In this document: one piece after another, positions 44,164 through 53,617 of the stretch
How positions within the stretch are numbered: the first letter of the stretch is position 1
Layout: each line of letters opens with the position of its first letter
Source of the DNA: Streptomyces sp. MspMP-M5
GTDB taxonomy: Bacteria; Actinomycetota; Actinomycetes; Streptomycetales; Streptomycetaceae
DNA length: 64,000 nucleotides
NCBI RefSeq assembly: GCF_000373585.1
Contig: NZ_KB891885.1
Span: forward strand, 124,001-188,000
Direction: 5' to 3'
Notes under the pieces: generated by a model
Told to the model about the DNA's origin: nothing
The model's database searches: none
What the model saw: only the letters and a program-made list of their open reading frames with translations
Translations under genes and position numbers: made by a program

Positions 44164-45801
44164 CTACAGGGTCCGCTGACCCCCGCCCCTCAGCTGCCCC
44201 TTGAGCACCTTCCCGCCGGCGTTGCGCGGGAGGCCGGGGAGGAATTCCACCTCCCTGGGCACCTTGTAGTTCGCCATCTCGCGGCGGGACCAGGCGATCA
44301 GGTCGTCGGCGGTGAGCCGGGAGCCGGGGCGGCGGACCGCGTATGCCTTGCCGACCTCGCCGAGGCGGCGGTCGGGGATGCCGATGACGGCGACCTCGGC
44401 GATGTCCGGGTGGCGGACGAGGAGTTGCTCTATCTCGGCGGGATAGGCGTTGAAGCCGCCGACGATGAACATGTCCTTGATGCGGTCGGTGATACGGAGG
44501 TTGCCGTCCGGGTCGAGGACGCCGACGTCGCCGGTGCGCAGCCAGCCGTCGGGGGTGATCGCGCGGGCGGTGGCGGCCGGGTCCTCGAAGTAGCCGGACA
44601 TGACGTGGTAGCCGCGGACCAGGACCTCGCCTGCTTCGCCGGGCGGCTGCGAGTGTCCGGCGGCATCCACGATCCGGATCTCGGTGTCCGGTATGGCGCG
44701 GCCCGAGGTCGACGCGATCACCTCGGGCGGATCGCCGCGGCGGCACATGGTGACCACGCCGGTGCTCTCCGACAGGCCGTAGGCGGTCAGGACGGTGGCC
44801 ACCTTCAGCTCGCCGCGCAGCCGTTCCACCAGTTCGAGCGGGACGACGGCGGCGCCGGTGACGACCAGGCGGAGCGCCGAGAGGTCGTGCAGGCCGCGGT
44901 CGGGGTGGTCGAGGAGCTGCTGGTGGAGGGTGGGCGGGCCGGGGAGGACGGAGATCGCCTCGGCGGCGATGTTGGCGAGCGCGGTCTCCACGTTGAAGAC
45001 CGGCTGCGGGACCATCGTGGCGCCGCGCAGCAGGCAGGCGACGATGCCGGCCTTGTAGCCGAAGGTGTGGAAGAAGGGGTTGACGATGAGGTAGCGGTCG
45101 CCCTCCTGGAGGCCGGCCAGTTCGCTCCAGACGTCGTAGGCGCGCAGGGTCTGGCCGTGGGTGAGCACGGCGCCCTTGGGGTGGCCGGTGGTGCCGGAGG
45201 TGAAGATGATGTCGGAGGGGTCGTCGGGGCCGAGGGCGCCGGCGCGGGCGCGGACGGCGGTGGGTGGCACCGCGGCGCCGCCGGCGAGGAAGTCGCGCCA
45301 GGTGGTGAAGTCGGCGGGGGCGTCGTCGGAGAGCACCACGACCCGTTCCAGGTGCGGGAGTCCGGGCAGCGGGCCGCGGCCGCCGCCGTCGCCCCGCTCG
45401 GCGGCGCGGCGCAGCGAGGCGACGTAGGACGTGCCGAGGAAGGTGCCGGTGACGAAGAGGATCTTGGCGCGGGTGCGGCGCAGGACGTCGGCCGCCTCGG
45501 CGCCCTTGAAGCGGGTGTTGACCGGGACGAGGACCGCGCCGGCGGTCACCGCGCCGAGGGCGGAGACGATCCAGTCGAGGGTGTTGGGCGCCCAGACCGC
45601 GGCCCGGTCGCCGGCGGCGACGCCGGCCGCGACGCACGCCGCGGCGGCCCGCTCCACCCGCGCGCCCAGCTCGGCGTAGGACACCCGGGTGCGGCCCTCG
45701 ACGACGGCCTCCCGGGGGCCGTACCGCGCGGCGGCCGCGCGCACCAGGTGGGCCAGGGAGCCGTGGGCCAAGTCGGCCCGTGCATCGAGACGTTCGCCCA
45801 T
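44164..45801 (-). CDS. FadD3-like acyl-CoA ligase
   Basis: 545 residues from ATG 45801. ANL ligase with P-loop IIFTSGTTGHPKGAVLTHGQ near residue 190, YGLSESTGVVTMC near 310, WLRTGDVG and RIKDMFIVGGFNAYPAEIE near 440, catalytic Lys in NAGGKVLKGQL. FadD3 in Mycobacterium and Rhodococcus activates HIP, the C/D-ring remnant of steroids; similarity is suggestive, but other bulky acids are possible. Divergent from the thiolase operon, with one palindromic operator between the two starts. Confidence 0.9.
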   Translation of the reverse strand: MGERLDARADLAHGSLAHLVRAAAARYGPREAVVEGRTRVSYAELGARVERAAAACVAAGVAAGDRAAVWAPNTLDWIVSALGAVTAGAVLVPVNTRFKGAEAADVLRRTRAKILFVTGTFLGTSYVASLRRAAERGDGGGRGPLPGLPHLERVVVLSDDAPADFTTWRDFLAGGAAVPPTAVRARAGALGPDDPSDIIFTSGTTGHPKGAVLTHGQTLRAYDVWSELAGLQEGDRYLIVNPFFHTFGYKAGIVACLLRGATMVPQPVFNVETALANIAAEAISVLPGPPTLHQQLLDHPDRGLHDLSALRLVVTGAAVVPLELVERLRGELKVATVLTAYGLSESTGVVTMCRRGDPPEVIASTSGRAIPDTEIRIVDAAGHSQPPGEAGEVLVRGYHVMSGYFEDPAATARAITPDGWLRTGDVGVLDPDGNLRITDRIKDMFIVGGFNAYPAEIEQLLVRHPDIAEVAVIGIPDRRLGEVGKAYAVRRPGSRLTADDLIAWSRREMANYKVPREVEFLPGLPRNAGGKVLKGQLRGGGQRTL

Positions 45802-45843
45802 CGCATGCCTCCCGGTCCCGGCAAAGACCCCGCTCCGCACTAG

Positions 45844-45858
45844 CTGACTGGTCGTCAG
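45844..45858. promoter_or_regulatory. CTGAC-N5-GTCAG operator site 5, divergent promoter
   Basis: CTGACTGGTCGTCAG, perfect arms, placed between the FadD3-like gene (start 45801, leftward) and the thiolase gene (start 45913, rightward); could control both. Confidence 0.82.
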
Positions 45859-45912
45859 ATTAGCGGTAGCCTCCTCCGCTGTCAGCAGTGACGGCCGACC
45901 ACGGAGGTGGCG

Positions 45913-47064
45913 ATGGGGGCGACCCTCAAGGACGCTACGGCGATCGTCGGTATCGGACAGACACCCTTTGCCAAACGACTTCCGGAATCCGAGAAGACCT
46001 TGGCGTGCCGGGCGATCGTCGCCGCCCTGGACGACGCCGGGATCGCCCCCTCGGAGGTGGACGCCTTCGCCTCCTACACCATGGAGGAGACCGACGAGGT
46101 CGAGATCGCCAAGTCCATCGGCGCCGGCGACGTCACGCACTTCTCCAAGGTCGGCTACGGCGGCGGCGGTTCCTGCGCGACGGTGGGGCACCTGGCCGCG
46201 GCCGTCGCCACCGGACAGGCGAGCGTCGGCGTCGCCTGGCGCTCCCGCAAGCGCGGCTCCGGACCGCGGCCGTGGACCGACACCCGTGCCCAGCTGCCGA
46301 CCCCGGGGCAGTGGACCCGGCCCTTCGGCCTGCTCCGCCCCGCCGACGAGATCGGCATGCTGGCCCGGCGCTATATGCACGAGTACGGCGCCACCCGCGA
46401 CCACTTCTTCAACGTCGCCCTCGCCTGCCGCAACCGCGCCAACCAGAACCCGGCCGCGATGATGTACGACCGCCCGCTGACCCGCGAGATGTACATGACC
46501 GCCCGCTGGATCAGCGAACCGCTCTGCCTCTTCGACAACTGCCTGGAGACGGACGGCGCACTGGCCTGTGTGGTGGTGTCCGCCGAGCGCGCCCGCGACT
46601 GCCGCCGGCGCCCCGTCTATGTCCACGCCGCCGCCCAGGGCCTGCCCGCCCAGCACCACGGCATGGTCAACTACTGGAACGACGACCCGCTCACCGGCCC
46701 GGCCTGGACCGCCGCCCGGCATCTCTGGAAGGGCGCCGACCTCGGCCCGCAGGACGTCGACGTGGCACAGATCTATGACGCGTTCACCCCCCTGATCCCC
46801 CTCTCCCTGGAGGGCTACGGCTTCTGCGGACGCGGCGAGGGCGCGGCCTTCACCGAGGGCGGCGCCCTGGAGATCGGCGGCCGCCTCCCCCTCAACACCG
46901 CGGGCGGCGGCCTCTCCGAGGCGTATGTGCACGGCTTCAACCTCCTCACCGAGGGCGTCCGCCAGCTGCGCGGCACCAGCACCGCACAGGTCCCGGACGC
47001 CACCACCTGCCTCGTCACCGCGGGCGAGGGAGTGCCCACCTCCGCGCTGCTGCTGAGGAGTTGA
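45913..47064 (+). CDS. Thiolase/lipid-transfer protein (SCP-x thiolase type)
   Basis: 383 residues from ATG 45913, with GGAGG five bases upstream. Thiolase fold: AIVGIGQTPFAKRLPESE at the start, nucleophile-position GGGGSCATVGHLAAAVATG near residue 80, VAQIYDAFTPLIPLSLEGYGFCGRGEG near 285 and NTAGGGLSEAYVHGFNLLTEGVRQLRG near 325. Non-decarboxylative thiolases of this type cleave 3-ketoacyl-CoA or, with DUF35 partners, act as retro-aldolases in sterol side-chain degradation. Operon with the DUF35 protein (6 bases on) and enoyl-CoA hydratase. Confidence 0.9.
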   Translation: MGATLKDATAIVGIGQTPFAKRLPESEKTLACRAIVAALDDAGIAPSEVDAFASYTMEETDEVEIAKSIGAGDVTHFSKVGYGGGGSCATVGHLAAAVATGQASVGVAWRSRKRGSGPRPWTDTRAQLPTPGQWTRPFGLLRPADEIGMLARRYMHEYGATRDHFFNVALACRNRANQNPAAMMYDRPLTREMYMTARWISEPLCLFDNCLETDGALACVVVSAERARDCRRRPVYVHAAAQGLPAQHHGMVNYWNDDPLTGPAWTAARHLWKGADLGPQDVDVAQIYDAFTPLIPLSLEGYGFCGRGEGAAFTEGGALEIGGRLPLNTAGGGLSEAYVHGFNLLTEGVRQLRGTSTAQVPDATTCLVTAGEGVPTSALLLRS

Positions 47065-47070
47065 GAACCG

Positions 47071-47754
47071 ATGCGCGCAGACCGCCCCCCGCACGGCACC
47101 ACCACCGCCACCACCGGGACCGAATCCACGACCACCCGTGACCCAGCAACCACCCCTGACTCCGCATCCGCCCGCGACGCCATGACCGCCTCCGATCCCG
47201 CGGTCGCCCGCGATTCCATCACCGCCAGTGATTCCGTAACCGCCCGCGATTCCGTGACCGTCCGTGATCTCATGACCACAAGCCTGCCACCCGCCACTGA
47301 CAATCCCCCCGACCCCGCCGCCGACCTGCTGCTTCCCGTCCCCGACGACGACGGGGCGCCGTTCTGGGAGTACGCGGCCCGCGGCGAACTCCGCGCGCAG
47401 ACCTGCACCGACTGCGACGAGCCGCGCTTCCCGCCCCGCCCCTGCTGCCCGCACTGCCAGTCGTTCACCGCCCACTGGCAGCGGATGAGCGGCCGCGGCC
47501 GGATCTGGTCCTACGTCGTGCCGCACCCCCCGCTGCTGCCCGCCTACGCCGCCCAGGCCCCCTACAACGCGATCATCGTGGAGCTGGCCGAGGCCCCGCG
47601 GATCCGCCTGGTGGGCAACCTCGTCGCCACCGCGGACGCCGCCCTGAACTCCGTCGACCCGGCCCGACTGCGCATCGGCGCCCCGGTGAAGGCCGTCTTC
47701 CACACCCTGCCCGGCGGAGTGACCGTCCCCCGCTGGATCCTGGAGCGGCCGTGA
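47071..47754 (+). CDS. DUF35 OB-fold/zinc-ribbon protein, thiolase partner
   Basis: 227 residues. The core from about residue 85 has the zinc ribbon (CTDCDEPRFPPRPCCPHC, four Cys) followed by the OB fold (GRGRIWSYVVPHPPLLPAYA, APYNAIIVELAEAPRI). DUF35 proteins dock on thiolase-like enzymes; ChsH2-DUF35/Ltp2 is the studied case. The first 67 residues are Thr/Ser/Asp/Ala repeats (ARDSITASDSVTARDSVTV) without a family match; ATG 47272 would give a normal-length protein, but the ribosome site is better placed for 47071. Overlaps the next gene by four bases. Confidence 0.88.
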   Translation: MRADRPPHGTTTATTGTESTTTRDPATTPDSASARDAMTASDPAVARDSITASDSVTARDSVTVRDLMTTSLPPATDNPPDPAADLLLPVPDDDGAPFWEYAARGELRAQTCTDCDEPRFPPRPCCPHCQSFTAHWQRMSGRGRIWSYVVPHPPLLPAYAAQAPYNAIIVELAEAPRIRLVGNLVATADAALNSVDPARLRIGAPVKAVFHTLPGGVTVPRWILERP

Positions 47755-48539
47755 CGTCCCCCGGGGTCCGCACCGAGACCGACGACGGGGTCGCCCTGGT
47801 CACCCTGGACCGCCCCGCCCGCCACAACGCCCTCGACCTGGCCACCGCCGCCGAACTCGCCGACATCTGGCGGGAGTTCCGCCACGACGACACGGTGCGC
47901 GCGGCGGTCCTCACCGGCACCGGCGGCCGCGCCTTCTGCACCGGCCTGGACCGCTCCGCCGACGTGCCCCAGCCGGCCTCCCCGTTCTCCCTCGACGACC
48001 CGCTGCTGCGGATCGGCCCCAAGAGCAACGACCTGTGGAAACCGGTCCTCGCCGCGGTCGAGGGGATGGCCTGCGGCGGCGCCTTCTACCTGCTCGGCGA
48101 GGCGGAGTTCATCGTCGCCGCCGAAACCGCCACCTTCTTCGACCCGCACACCACCTACGGGATGGTCAGCGCCTACGAGTCCATCCTCATGGCCCAGCGG
48201 ATGCCCCACGGCGAGATCGCCCGACTCGCCCTGATGGGCACCGCGGAGCGGCTCGGCGCCCGCCGCGCCCACGAGATCGGCCTGGTCTCCGAACTGACGC
48301 CGCCCGGCGCCGCGGCCGAGACCGCACTGCGCCGCGCCGCCGTACTGGCCGCCCAGCCCACCGACGCCGTCCAGGGCACCGTCCGCGCACTGTGGGCCGC
48401 CCAGGAGGCCACCCGCGCCCAGGCACTGACACACGCCCCGCAGCTGATCGCGCTCGGCAACCTGCCCCCGGACCGCCAGGCAGCCCTGTTCGCCGCCCGC
48501 CCGCGGAACACCGGGGACGCCCCACCGCCCGTCAGATGA
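47751..48539 (+). CDS. Enoyl-CoA hydratase/isomerase family protein
   Basis: 262 residues from GTG 47751 (GTGA overlap with the DUF35 stop). Crotonase fold: VALVTLDRPARHNALD near residue 15, oxyanion-hole segment AFCTGLDRSAD near 65, and AAVEGMACGGAFYLLGEAEFIVAAE near 105. The catalytic Glu positions differ from classical hydratases (FDPHTTYGMVSAYES), so isomerase or hydrolase activity is possible. Last gene of the thiolase operon. Confidence 0.9.
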   Translation: MTSPGVRTETDDGVALVTLDRPARHNALDLATAAELADIWREFRHDDTVRAAVLTGTGGRAFCTGLDRSADVPQPASPFSLDDPLLRIGPKSNDLWKPVLAAVEGMACGGAFYLLGEAEFIVAAETATFFDPHTTYGMVSAYESILMAQRMPHGEIARLALMGTAERLGARRAHEIGLVSELTPPGAAAETALRRAAVLAAQPTDAVQGTVRALWAAQEATRAQALTHAPQLIALGNLPPDRQAALFAARPRNTGDAPPPVR

Positions 48540-48585
48540 CGCCGGACACCACCGCCCAACGGGGGCGCCAACTACCGCGCCCGGC

Positions 48586-49170
48586 TCACATCTTGGACTT
48601 GGTCGCCCGCGTGATCTGGCAGGTGTACCAGAACGCCTGCCAGGAGGACTGGTTCAGCGTGTACTTGGCGGTGTAGGTCTCGGTCGCGCCGGGCGCCACC
48701 ACGACGCTGCGCTGGTGCTCCCCGTAGGACGAGCCGTCCGCGGGCCTGTCCTTCATCCAGTCGATCCGCATGTCGTAGGAGAACGTGCTGGTCGTGGACG
48801 GGTTGGTGATGGAGACGGTGTAGGTGAACTGGCGCAGCGAGGAGGAGAAGTCGCAGCCGCTGCCGTGGACGTCGGACCGCCCGTCCGGGTCGTACGTCTC
48901 CTGCGTCGGCGACGGCGAGTAGGTGTCGTAACTGGGCGTGTACGACGACGACGGCGTCGGGTTGGCGGGGTCGTAGCTGGAGGACGCCGAGGGCGAGGCC
49001 GTCGCCCAGCTCGGCATGACGACCTTGGGCCGGCCGAACGCGCAGCCGGCGGCCGTGGCGATCGTCAGCGCCGCCAGCCCCGCCGCGACGCCCGCCCTGA
49101 GTCCCTTCCGGACGCGGCCCGTGGTGCCTGCGGCGGCCGTCCCCCCGCGCGTACGCGTGCGCTGCTCCAT
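48586..49170 (-). CDS. Putative secreted lipoprotein
   Basis: 194 residues from ATG 49170. Basic N-terminus, hydrophobic segment and lipobox TAAGC near residue 40. A Ser/Thr/Pro/Tyr linker (SASSSYDPANPTPSSSYTPS) is followed by a beta-sandwich-like domain with FTYTVSITNPSTTSTFSYDM and two cysteines (GSGCDFSS, WYTCQIT). It may present an immunoglobulin-like domain at the cell surface. Unrelated in appearance to the catabolic genes; it lies in the afsK-side neighbourhood. Confidence 0.75.
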   Translation of the reverse strand: MEQRTRTRGGTAAAGTTGRVRKGLRAGVAAGLAALTIATAAGCAFGRPKVVMPSWATASPSASSSYDPANPTPSSSYTPSYDTYSPSPTQETYDPDGRSDVHGSGCDFSSSLRQFTYTVSITNPSTTSTFSYDMRIDWMKDRPADGSSYGEHQRSVVVAPGATETYTAKYTLNQSSWQAFWYTCQITRATKSKM

Positions 49171-49382
49171 GTTCTTCGACCATCCCCCGTTGCTGCGTGC
49201 GAAGACGCGCCCGCCCAGTGGGTTGACGCGTGCACGGCACCTTAGCAAGCCCCGGGGAGGGCCGGTGCGGGCCCCTGGGCGGAGTCGGTCCACATCCAGC
49301 CGTGCCTGTCTAGCGGGGGCAGACGGGCAGGCGTAGCGTCGGTCACGAGGCGGGCAGGACGAGTCGAAGCGAGGCGACGCCC

Positions 49383-50234
49383 GTGGTGCGCAACGTTCTC
49401 GGCTCCCTGATCGCCCTCGCCGGAGCGACGGCCGCCGTCTGGAGCCCCTTCCGTCCCTGGTACGACGGCCGTCACGGCAGCGACGTCCGGATCGAGGACC
49501 TCTTCAACGGCCTCACCCACAGCGGCGCCACGCTCTTCGGCTCCCTGGTGCTGCCGATGGCCTTCGCCGGACTGCTGACGCTGGCCGGGGTGGCACTGCG
49601 CTCCCGGCTGCTCGTCACCGTCGCCGGGCTGGTCGTCCTGGGCTTCACCATCCTGTGGATGGTCCGCCAGCTCCAGCGCTCAGGCGAACTCACCGCCGGT
49701 GCACACGGACTGGGCGTCGGCGTCGCCAACGCCCTGGGTGGCGGCGCACTGCTGATCCTGGGCGCCCTCATCATGCGCGGGCGCACCCGCCGGGTCCCCG
49801 CGCACGAGTACGAGGACGAGTACGCCTACGGGGACGCGTATGCGCGCTACGAGCCGCCGCCCGCCTCCTGGGACCCCGCCCACCGGCCCGCCGAGTGGCA
49901 CCCGGAGCCGTACGGCCCGGCGCCCGGCACCCCGGACCCGACCCGATCGCGTCACCCCGTACCGCCCCCGCCCCCGTCCCCGTCCCAGCGGCCGACGCCG
50001 CCCGTGGAGTGGGGCCGGGAACTACGGCAACGCAACACGATGCCCGCCGACGAAGAGGACGACCGGCCGACCCTGCCCAACCGCCCGGCCGCCGCACCGG
50101 ACCACCCGACCCTCCCGGACCGGCCCAACTGGCCGGACGAACCGGAGGCGCCGGACGGACCGGGTGGGCCGAGTGGGCCGAAGGGACCGGAAGCGCCGGA
50201 CGATCACAGGCCCACCGGGCCGGACCGCCACTAG
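49383..50234 (+). CDS. Membrane protein with Pro-rich cytoplasmic tail, beside afsK
   Basis: 283 residues, tandem GTG starts. Four hydrophobic segments in the first 140 residues (NVLGSLIALAGATAAVWSPF, SLVLPMAFAGLLTLAG, LLVTVAGLVVLGFTILW, ANALGGGALLILGALI), then a Tyr/Glu and Pro/Asp-rich tail of about 140 residues. Convergent with afsK. In S. coelicolor the AfsK inhibitor KbpA is encoded close to afsK; I cannot say from sequence alone that this is its counterpart. Confidence 0.75.
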   Translation: MVRNVLGSLIALAGATAAVWSPFRPWYDGRHGSDVRIEDLFNGLTHSGATLFGSLVLPMAFAGLLTLAGVALRSRLLVTVAGLVVLGFTILWMVRQLQRSGELTAGAHGLGVGVANALGGGALLILGALIMRGRTRRVPAHEYEDEYAYGDAYARYEPPPASWDPAHRPAEWHPEPYGPAPGTPDPTRSRHPVPPPPPSPSQRPTPPVEWGRELRQRNTMPADEEDDRPTLPNRPAAAPDHPTLPDRPNWPDEPEAPDGPGGPSGPKGPEAPDDHRPTGPDRH

Positions 50235-50251
50235 GCCGCACCGCCCCGCTG

Positions 50252-50281
50252 CCAGGCAGCCCGGGCTCCCTGGCTGCCTGG
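50252..50281. terminator. Bidirectional hairpin between convergent genes
   Basis: CCAGGCAGCC and GGCTGCCTGG arms with a 10-base loop between the membrane protein gene stop and the afsK stop. Confidence 0.65.
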
Positions 50282-50285
50282 CTGC

Positions 50286-52799
50286 CTACGGCCGCCGTGC
50301 CAGCCCCGTCCCCTTCGCGGCGTCCAGTGCGTACACACAGCGGTCCTTGCTGCAGGCGTAGACCACGCCGCCGACCGCCACCGGCGAGCCGGTGATCTCC
50401 CCGCCGGTGGCCAGCTTCCAGCGCAGCTGACCGCCCATCGCGTCGAGGGTGTAGAGGCAGTGGTCGGCCGACCCGAAGTGCACCCGGCCCTCGGCGACGA
50501 CCGGGGAGCCGACGACCTCGGCGCCCGCCTGGAAACGCCAGCGCGGGGTGCCCGTCACCGCGTCGAGGGTGTAGAGCGCCTTGCCGCTGCCCAGGTGGAC
50601 GGCACCGTGTGCGACCAGCACCGGCTCGGTGGACTGGCGGGCCTCGGTGGCGATCCGCCAGCGGTCCCGGCCGTCCGCCGCGTCGAGGGCGTAGACCGTG
50701 CCCAGATAGTCGGCGAGGTAGAGGCCGCCACCGGTGACGGCGGGGCCGGGCGCGAAGGCGGGCGGGCTCAGGAAGACCGCGGGCGCCTCGAAGTGCCAGC
50801 GCAGCTCGCCGCGGGCGGCGTCCAACGCCAGCACCCGGGCGCCGGCGACGACGTACACCACGCCGTCCGGCGCGGGCAGCAGCCGCATCGGGACGCCGCC
50901 GCAGGACGCCGCGTCGCCGACCGGGTACGACCAGCGCTCGGCGCCGGTGCGCGCCTCCAGTGCCTTGAGCCGGCCGTCGGCCCAGACGTAGACCGTGCCG
51001 TCCTGCTGCACGGGCGCGGACTCCGGGTTCTCGAAGTCGGTCTGGGCGCCGGTGAACTCCCACAGCAGCTCGCCGGTGGCGGCCTCCCGTGCCTGGACGC
51101 CGCCGCCCCGGGTGGCCGTGACGACGGTGCCGCGGTCGGCGGTGAGGGCGTAGATCCAGCCCTCGCTGTTCAGCCGCCAGCGCTCGCCGCCGTCGTCGGC
51201 GTCCAGGGCGTAGAGCGTGGGGCCGTCAGAGGCGTGGATCCGGCCCTCGGCCACCGCCATCGCCCAGGCGACGTCACGGGTCTTGAACTTCCGCCGCCCG
51301 CTGGCCACATCGAGGGCGTGCACCTCGAACGACGTGACGTAGAGCAGTTCGTCGGCGACCACGGGGGTGCCCCAGACGTCGTTGGACATCCGGAAGCGCC
51401 ACGGGCGCCAGCGGCCCGGATCGGCCGACGGCGGCTCCGGCGGGGTGGCCGGCGCGGCCTCGCCGTGGCCGCCGCCCGTGACGCCGCCCTGCTGCGGCAC
51501 ACCGGCCACGGGGGCGCCGGCCGGCGGGCGGACCCAGTTCGTCGCGGGGGCGGCCGCGCCGTGCTGCTGCGGGGTGTCGGCGGCGCGCGGCCCGGGCCCT
51601 ATCGGGGCGTGCGAACCGCCCAGCCGCACGGGACCGCCGGCACCCTCGGGGGCCGGCGGAGCGGACGGCGGGGCGGCGGAGGCCACCGGGGCGGGCGCGC
51701 CACGGGGGTCGGCGGCGCGGTGCGCGCCGGGTCCCGCGCCGATCCGGCCGGGCCAGCCGTCGGCGGCCGGCCGGACGCTCTCGGGCCGCTGGGCGGGCGG
51801 CGGCGGTGCCTGCGGCATGGGCGGCGCGGCCACCGGCTCCTGGCGGCCGGTGTCGCGGGGCGCGGCGGCGGACCGCGCGGCGCCGGGTGCGACGGCGCCC
51901 CGGCCGCCGCCGCGCCGCCGCTCGATGAGCGCCACGGCACCGGGCGGCAGCCAGGCCGACGCGGTGCCGCTGTCGTCGCTGCCGGAGCTGAACAGGTGCG
52001 GCGCGAGCTGGGACTGGAGGTCGGCCGGGGACGGCCGGTGGGCTGCCTCCATCTGCATACAGGACTCCATCAGCGGCCGGAGCTCCGCCGGCAGCCCGGC
52101 GAGGTCCGGCCCCTCCCGGAGCAGCATGAAGACCGTCTCGACGGGGTTGGCGCCGTGGAACGGGGCGTGCCCGGTGGCGGCGAAGACCAGGGTGGAGCCC
52201 AGCGAGAAGACGTCGCTGGCGCCGGTGACGCTGCGGGAGTCGCGGGCCTGCTCCGGTGACATGTAGGCGGGGGTGCCGACGGCGACGTTGGTCATCGTCA
52301 GCCGGGTGTTGGACACCCCGGAGGCGATGCCGAAGTCGATCACCCGGGGGCCGTCCTCGACCACCAGGACGTTGGACGGCTTCAGGTCGCGGTGGACGAG
52401 CCCGGCGCCGTGGATGGACTGGAGCGCCTCCGCGATCCCGGCGGCCAGCCAGCGCACCGCCTGGACGGGCAGCGGCCCGCACTCATTGACTATCTCCTCC
52501 AGGGAGGGCGCGGGGACGTACGCCGTCGCCAGCCAGGGCACCGCGGCCCGCGGGTCGGCGTCGACCACGGCCGCGGTGTAGAAGCCGCTGACCGCGCGGG
52601 CCGCTTCTACCTCGCGGGTGAACCGGACCCGGAACAGCTGGTCCTCGGCGAGTTCGGACCGGACCGTCTTGATCGCCACGCGCCGGCCGGATGCCGACCG
52701 CGCCAGATAGACCAGGCCCATGCCGCCGGCCCCGAGACGGCCGAGCACCTCGAACGGGCCGATCCGCCGAGGATCGTGCTGCGTCAGCTGCTCCACCAC
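50286..52799 (-). CDS. afsK: AfsK: Ser/Thr protein kinase with PQQ/WD40-like propeller
   Basis: 837 residues from GTG 52799. Kinase domain about 15-275: [16 protein letters not shown] glycine loop, VAIK lysine, [25 protein letters not shown] Pro/Ala/Gly linker spans about 310-490. The C-terminal half is a PQQ-type beta-propeller of repeated YALDA.DG..RWR units, ending with the last blade at the C-terminus. There is no transmembrane segment. Sequence and architecture follow S. coelicolor AfsK, which autophosphorylates and phosphorylates AfsR. It is a single-gene unit on its strand, about 10 kb from afsR. Confidence 0.95.
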   Translation of the reverse strand: MVEQLTQHDPRRIGPFEVLGRLGAGGMGLVYLARSASGRRVAIKTVRSELAEDQLFRVRFTREVEAARAVSGFYTAAVVDADPRAAVPWLATAYVPAPSLEEIVNECGPLPVQAVRWLAAGIAEALQSIHGAGLVHRDLKPSNVLVVEDGPRVIDFGIASGVSNTRLTMTNVAVGTPAYMSPEQARDSRSVTGASDVFSLGSTLVFAATGHAPFHGANPVETVFMLLREGPDLAGLPAELRPLMESCMQMEAAHRPSPADLQSQLAPHLFSSGSDDSGTASAWLPPGAVALIERRRGGGRGAVAPGAARSAAAPRDTGRQEPVAAPPMPQAPPPPAQRPESVRPAADGWPGRIGAGPGAHRAADPRGAPAPVASAAPPSAPPAPEGAGGPVRLGGSHAPIGPGPRAADTPQQHGAAAPATNWVRPPAGAPVAGVPQQGGVTGGGHGEAAPATPPEPPSADPGRWRPWRFRMSNDVWGTPVVADELLYVTSFEVHALDVASGRRKFKTRDVAWAMAVAEGRIHASDGPTLYALDADDGGERWRLNSEGWIYALTADRGTVVTATRGGGVQAREAATGELLWEFTGAQTDFENPESAPVQQDGTVYVWADGRLKALEARTGAERWSYPVGDAASCGGVPMRLLPAPDGVVYVVAGARVLALDAARGELRWHFEAPAVFLSPPAFAPGPAVTGGGLYLADYLGTVYALDAADGRDRWRIATEARQSTEPVLVAHGAVHLGSGKALYTLDAVTGTPRWRFQAGAEVVGSPVVAEGRVHFGSADHCLYTLDAMGGQLRWKLATGGEITGSPVAVGGVVYACSKDRCVYALDAAKGTGLARRP

Positions 52800-53610
52800 T
52801 TGCCTGCCACCTCCCCGTGGGGCATAGAACGAGACTCTCCATAGCCACGGGCCGCCGAGAGCCACTGCCCCGCGCAGCGTCTCACCGCCTGGCCGAAACG
52901 GCCGTACGCACCCTGATTCTTCCTGGCCGGGCCGATGGTTGCGAACCCGGGGCCTGTCGGCCGTGTCACGACTCACCCCCTGCGATACGCAACAAGGCCA
53001 TTACCCGGCGTATTCCACCCCGCCCTGACGTGCGCCGATACGTCCGGGGTCGGGTGATTGCCGAGGGGTTACCGGCCGGTTGCGGGCGGCCCGGAGGTGC
53101 CGTGCGCGGAACTTCCGCCGCTCTTCGCCCCATCCGGACGGAAGGATTCCGGACGGACGGGCCGGTGACGAGATCCCGGGCGGCCCGTCGGCACCCGATG
53201 GATGCCCGGATCTGCCGCCGGCCCCCGTGGCCGAAACTCGCCCACTTCCCCGCCCGCGTTCCCCGCCCGTGCCCGTACGCATGCCCTCCCCCGCCGCCGC
53301 TCTGCGTCAATGGATCAATTCTGCGTCGCCCAGGGCGATTTCGAGGTCAGGACACCGCGCGTGGCGCACGGATTCCGCCGCCGCCACCGCCCGGAGCCGC
53401 CGGTCCCGCAGCGGACCCTTGTCCACCAAAGTTGTCCACAGGCTGTTGATAACAGCATTCACTGGATCGGACCAACGGTCGGCCGTCCGGCCCGGGCCGC
53501 GAGCGGGCCCGCAACCAGGGCGGCAACGGGCGCCCGACGACCCGAACTCCCCGGTCCCCATTTGCAGGCAGCCAAATCGCGCTCCGATCACCCCTCGGTA
53601 AGCTGACGGC
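52800..53610. other. Gene-free divergent gap between afsK and the TetR gene
   Basis: About 800 bases, no supported gene. Holds TTGTCCACA (53432-53440), a consensus-type DnaA box, next to TGTTGATAACA, and the promoters of afsK and the TetR gene. Confidence 0.6.
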
Positions 53611-53617
53611 ATGACAG
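53603..53617. promoter_or_regulatory. Near-match operator over the TetR start codon
   Basis: CTGACGGCATGACAG differs by one base from CTGAC-N5-GTCAG and overlaps the ATG at 53611. Possible autoregulatory site; part of the match is forced by the coding sequence. Confidence 0.4.

Noticed and set aside
37102..48539. Biosynthetic gene cluster governed by a SARP activator
   Set aside because: The SARP is AfsR, a pleiotropic regulator, and the neighbouring genes are degradative; no PKS, NRPS, terpene or RiPP maturation enzyme is present.
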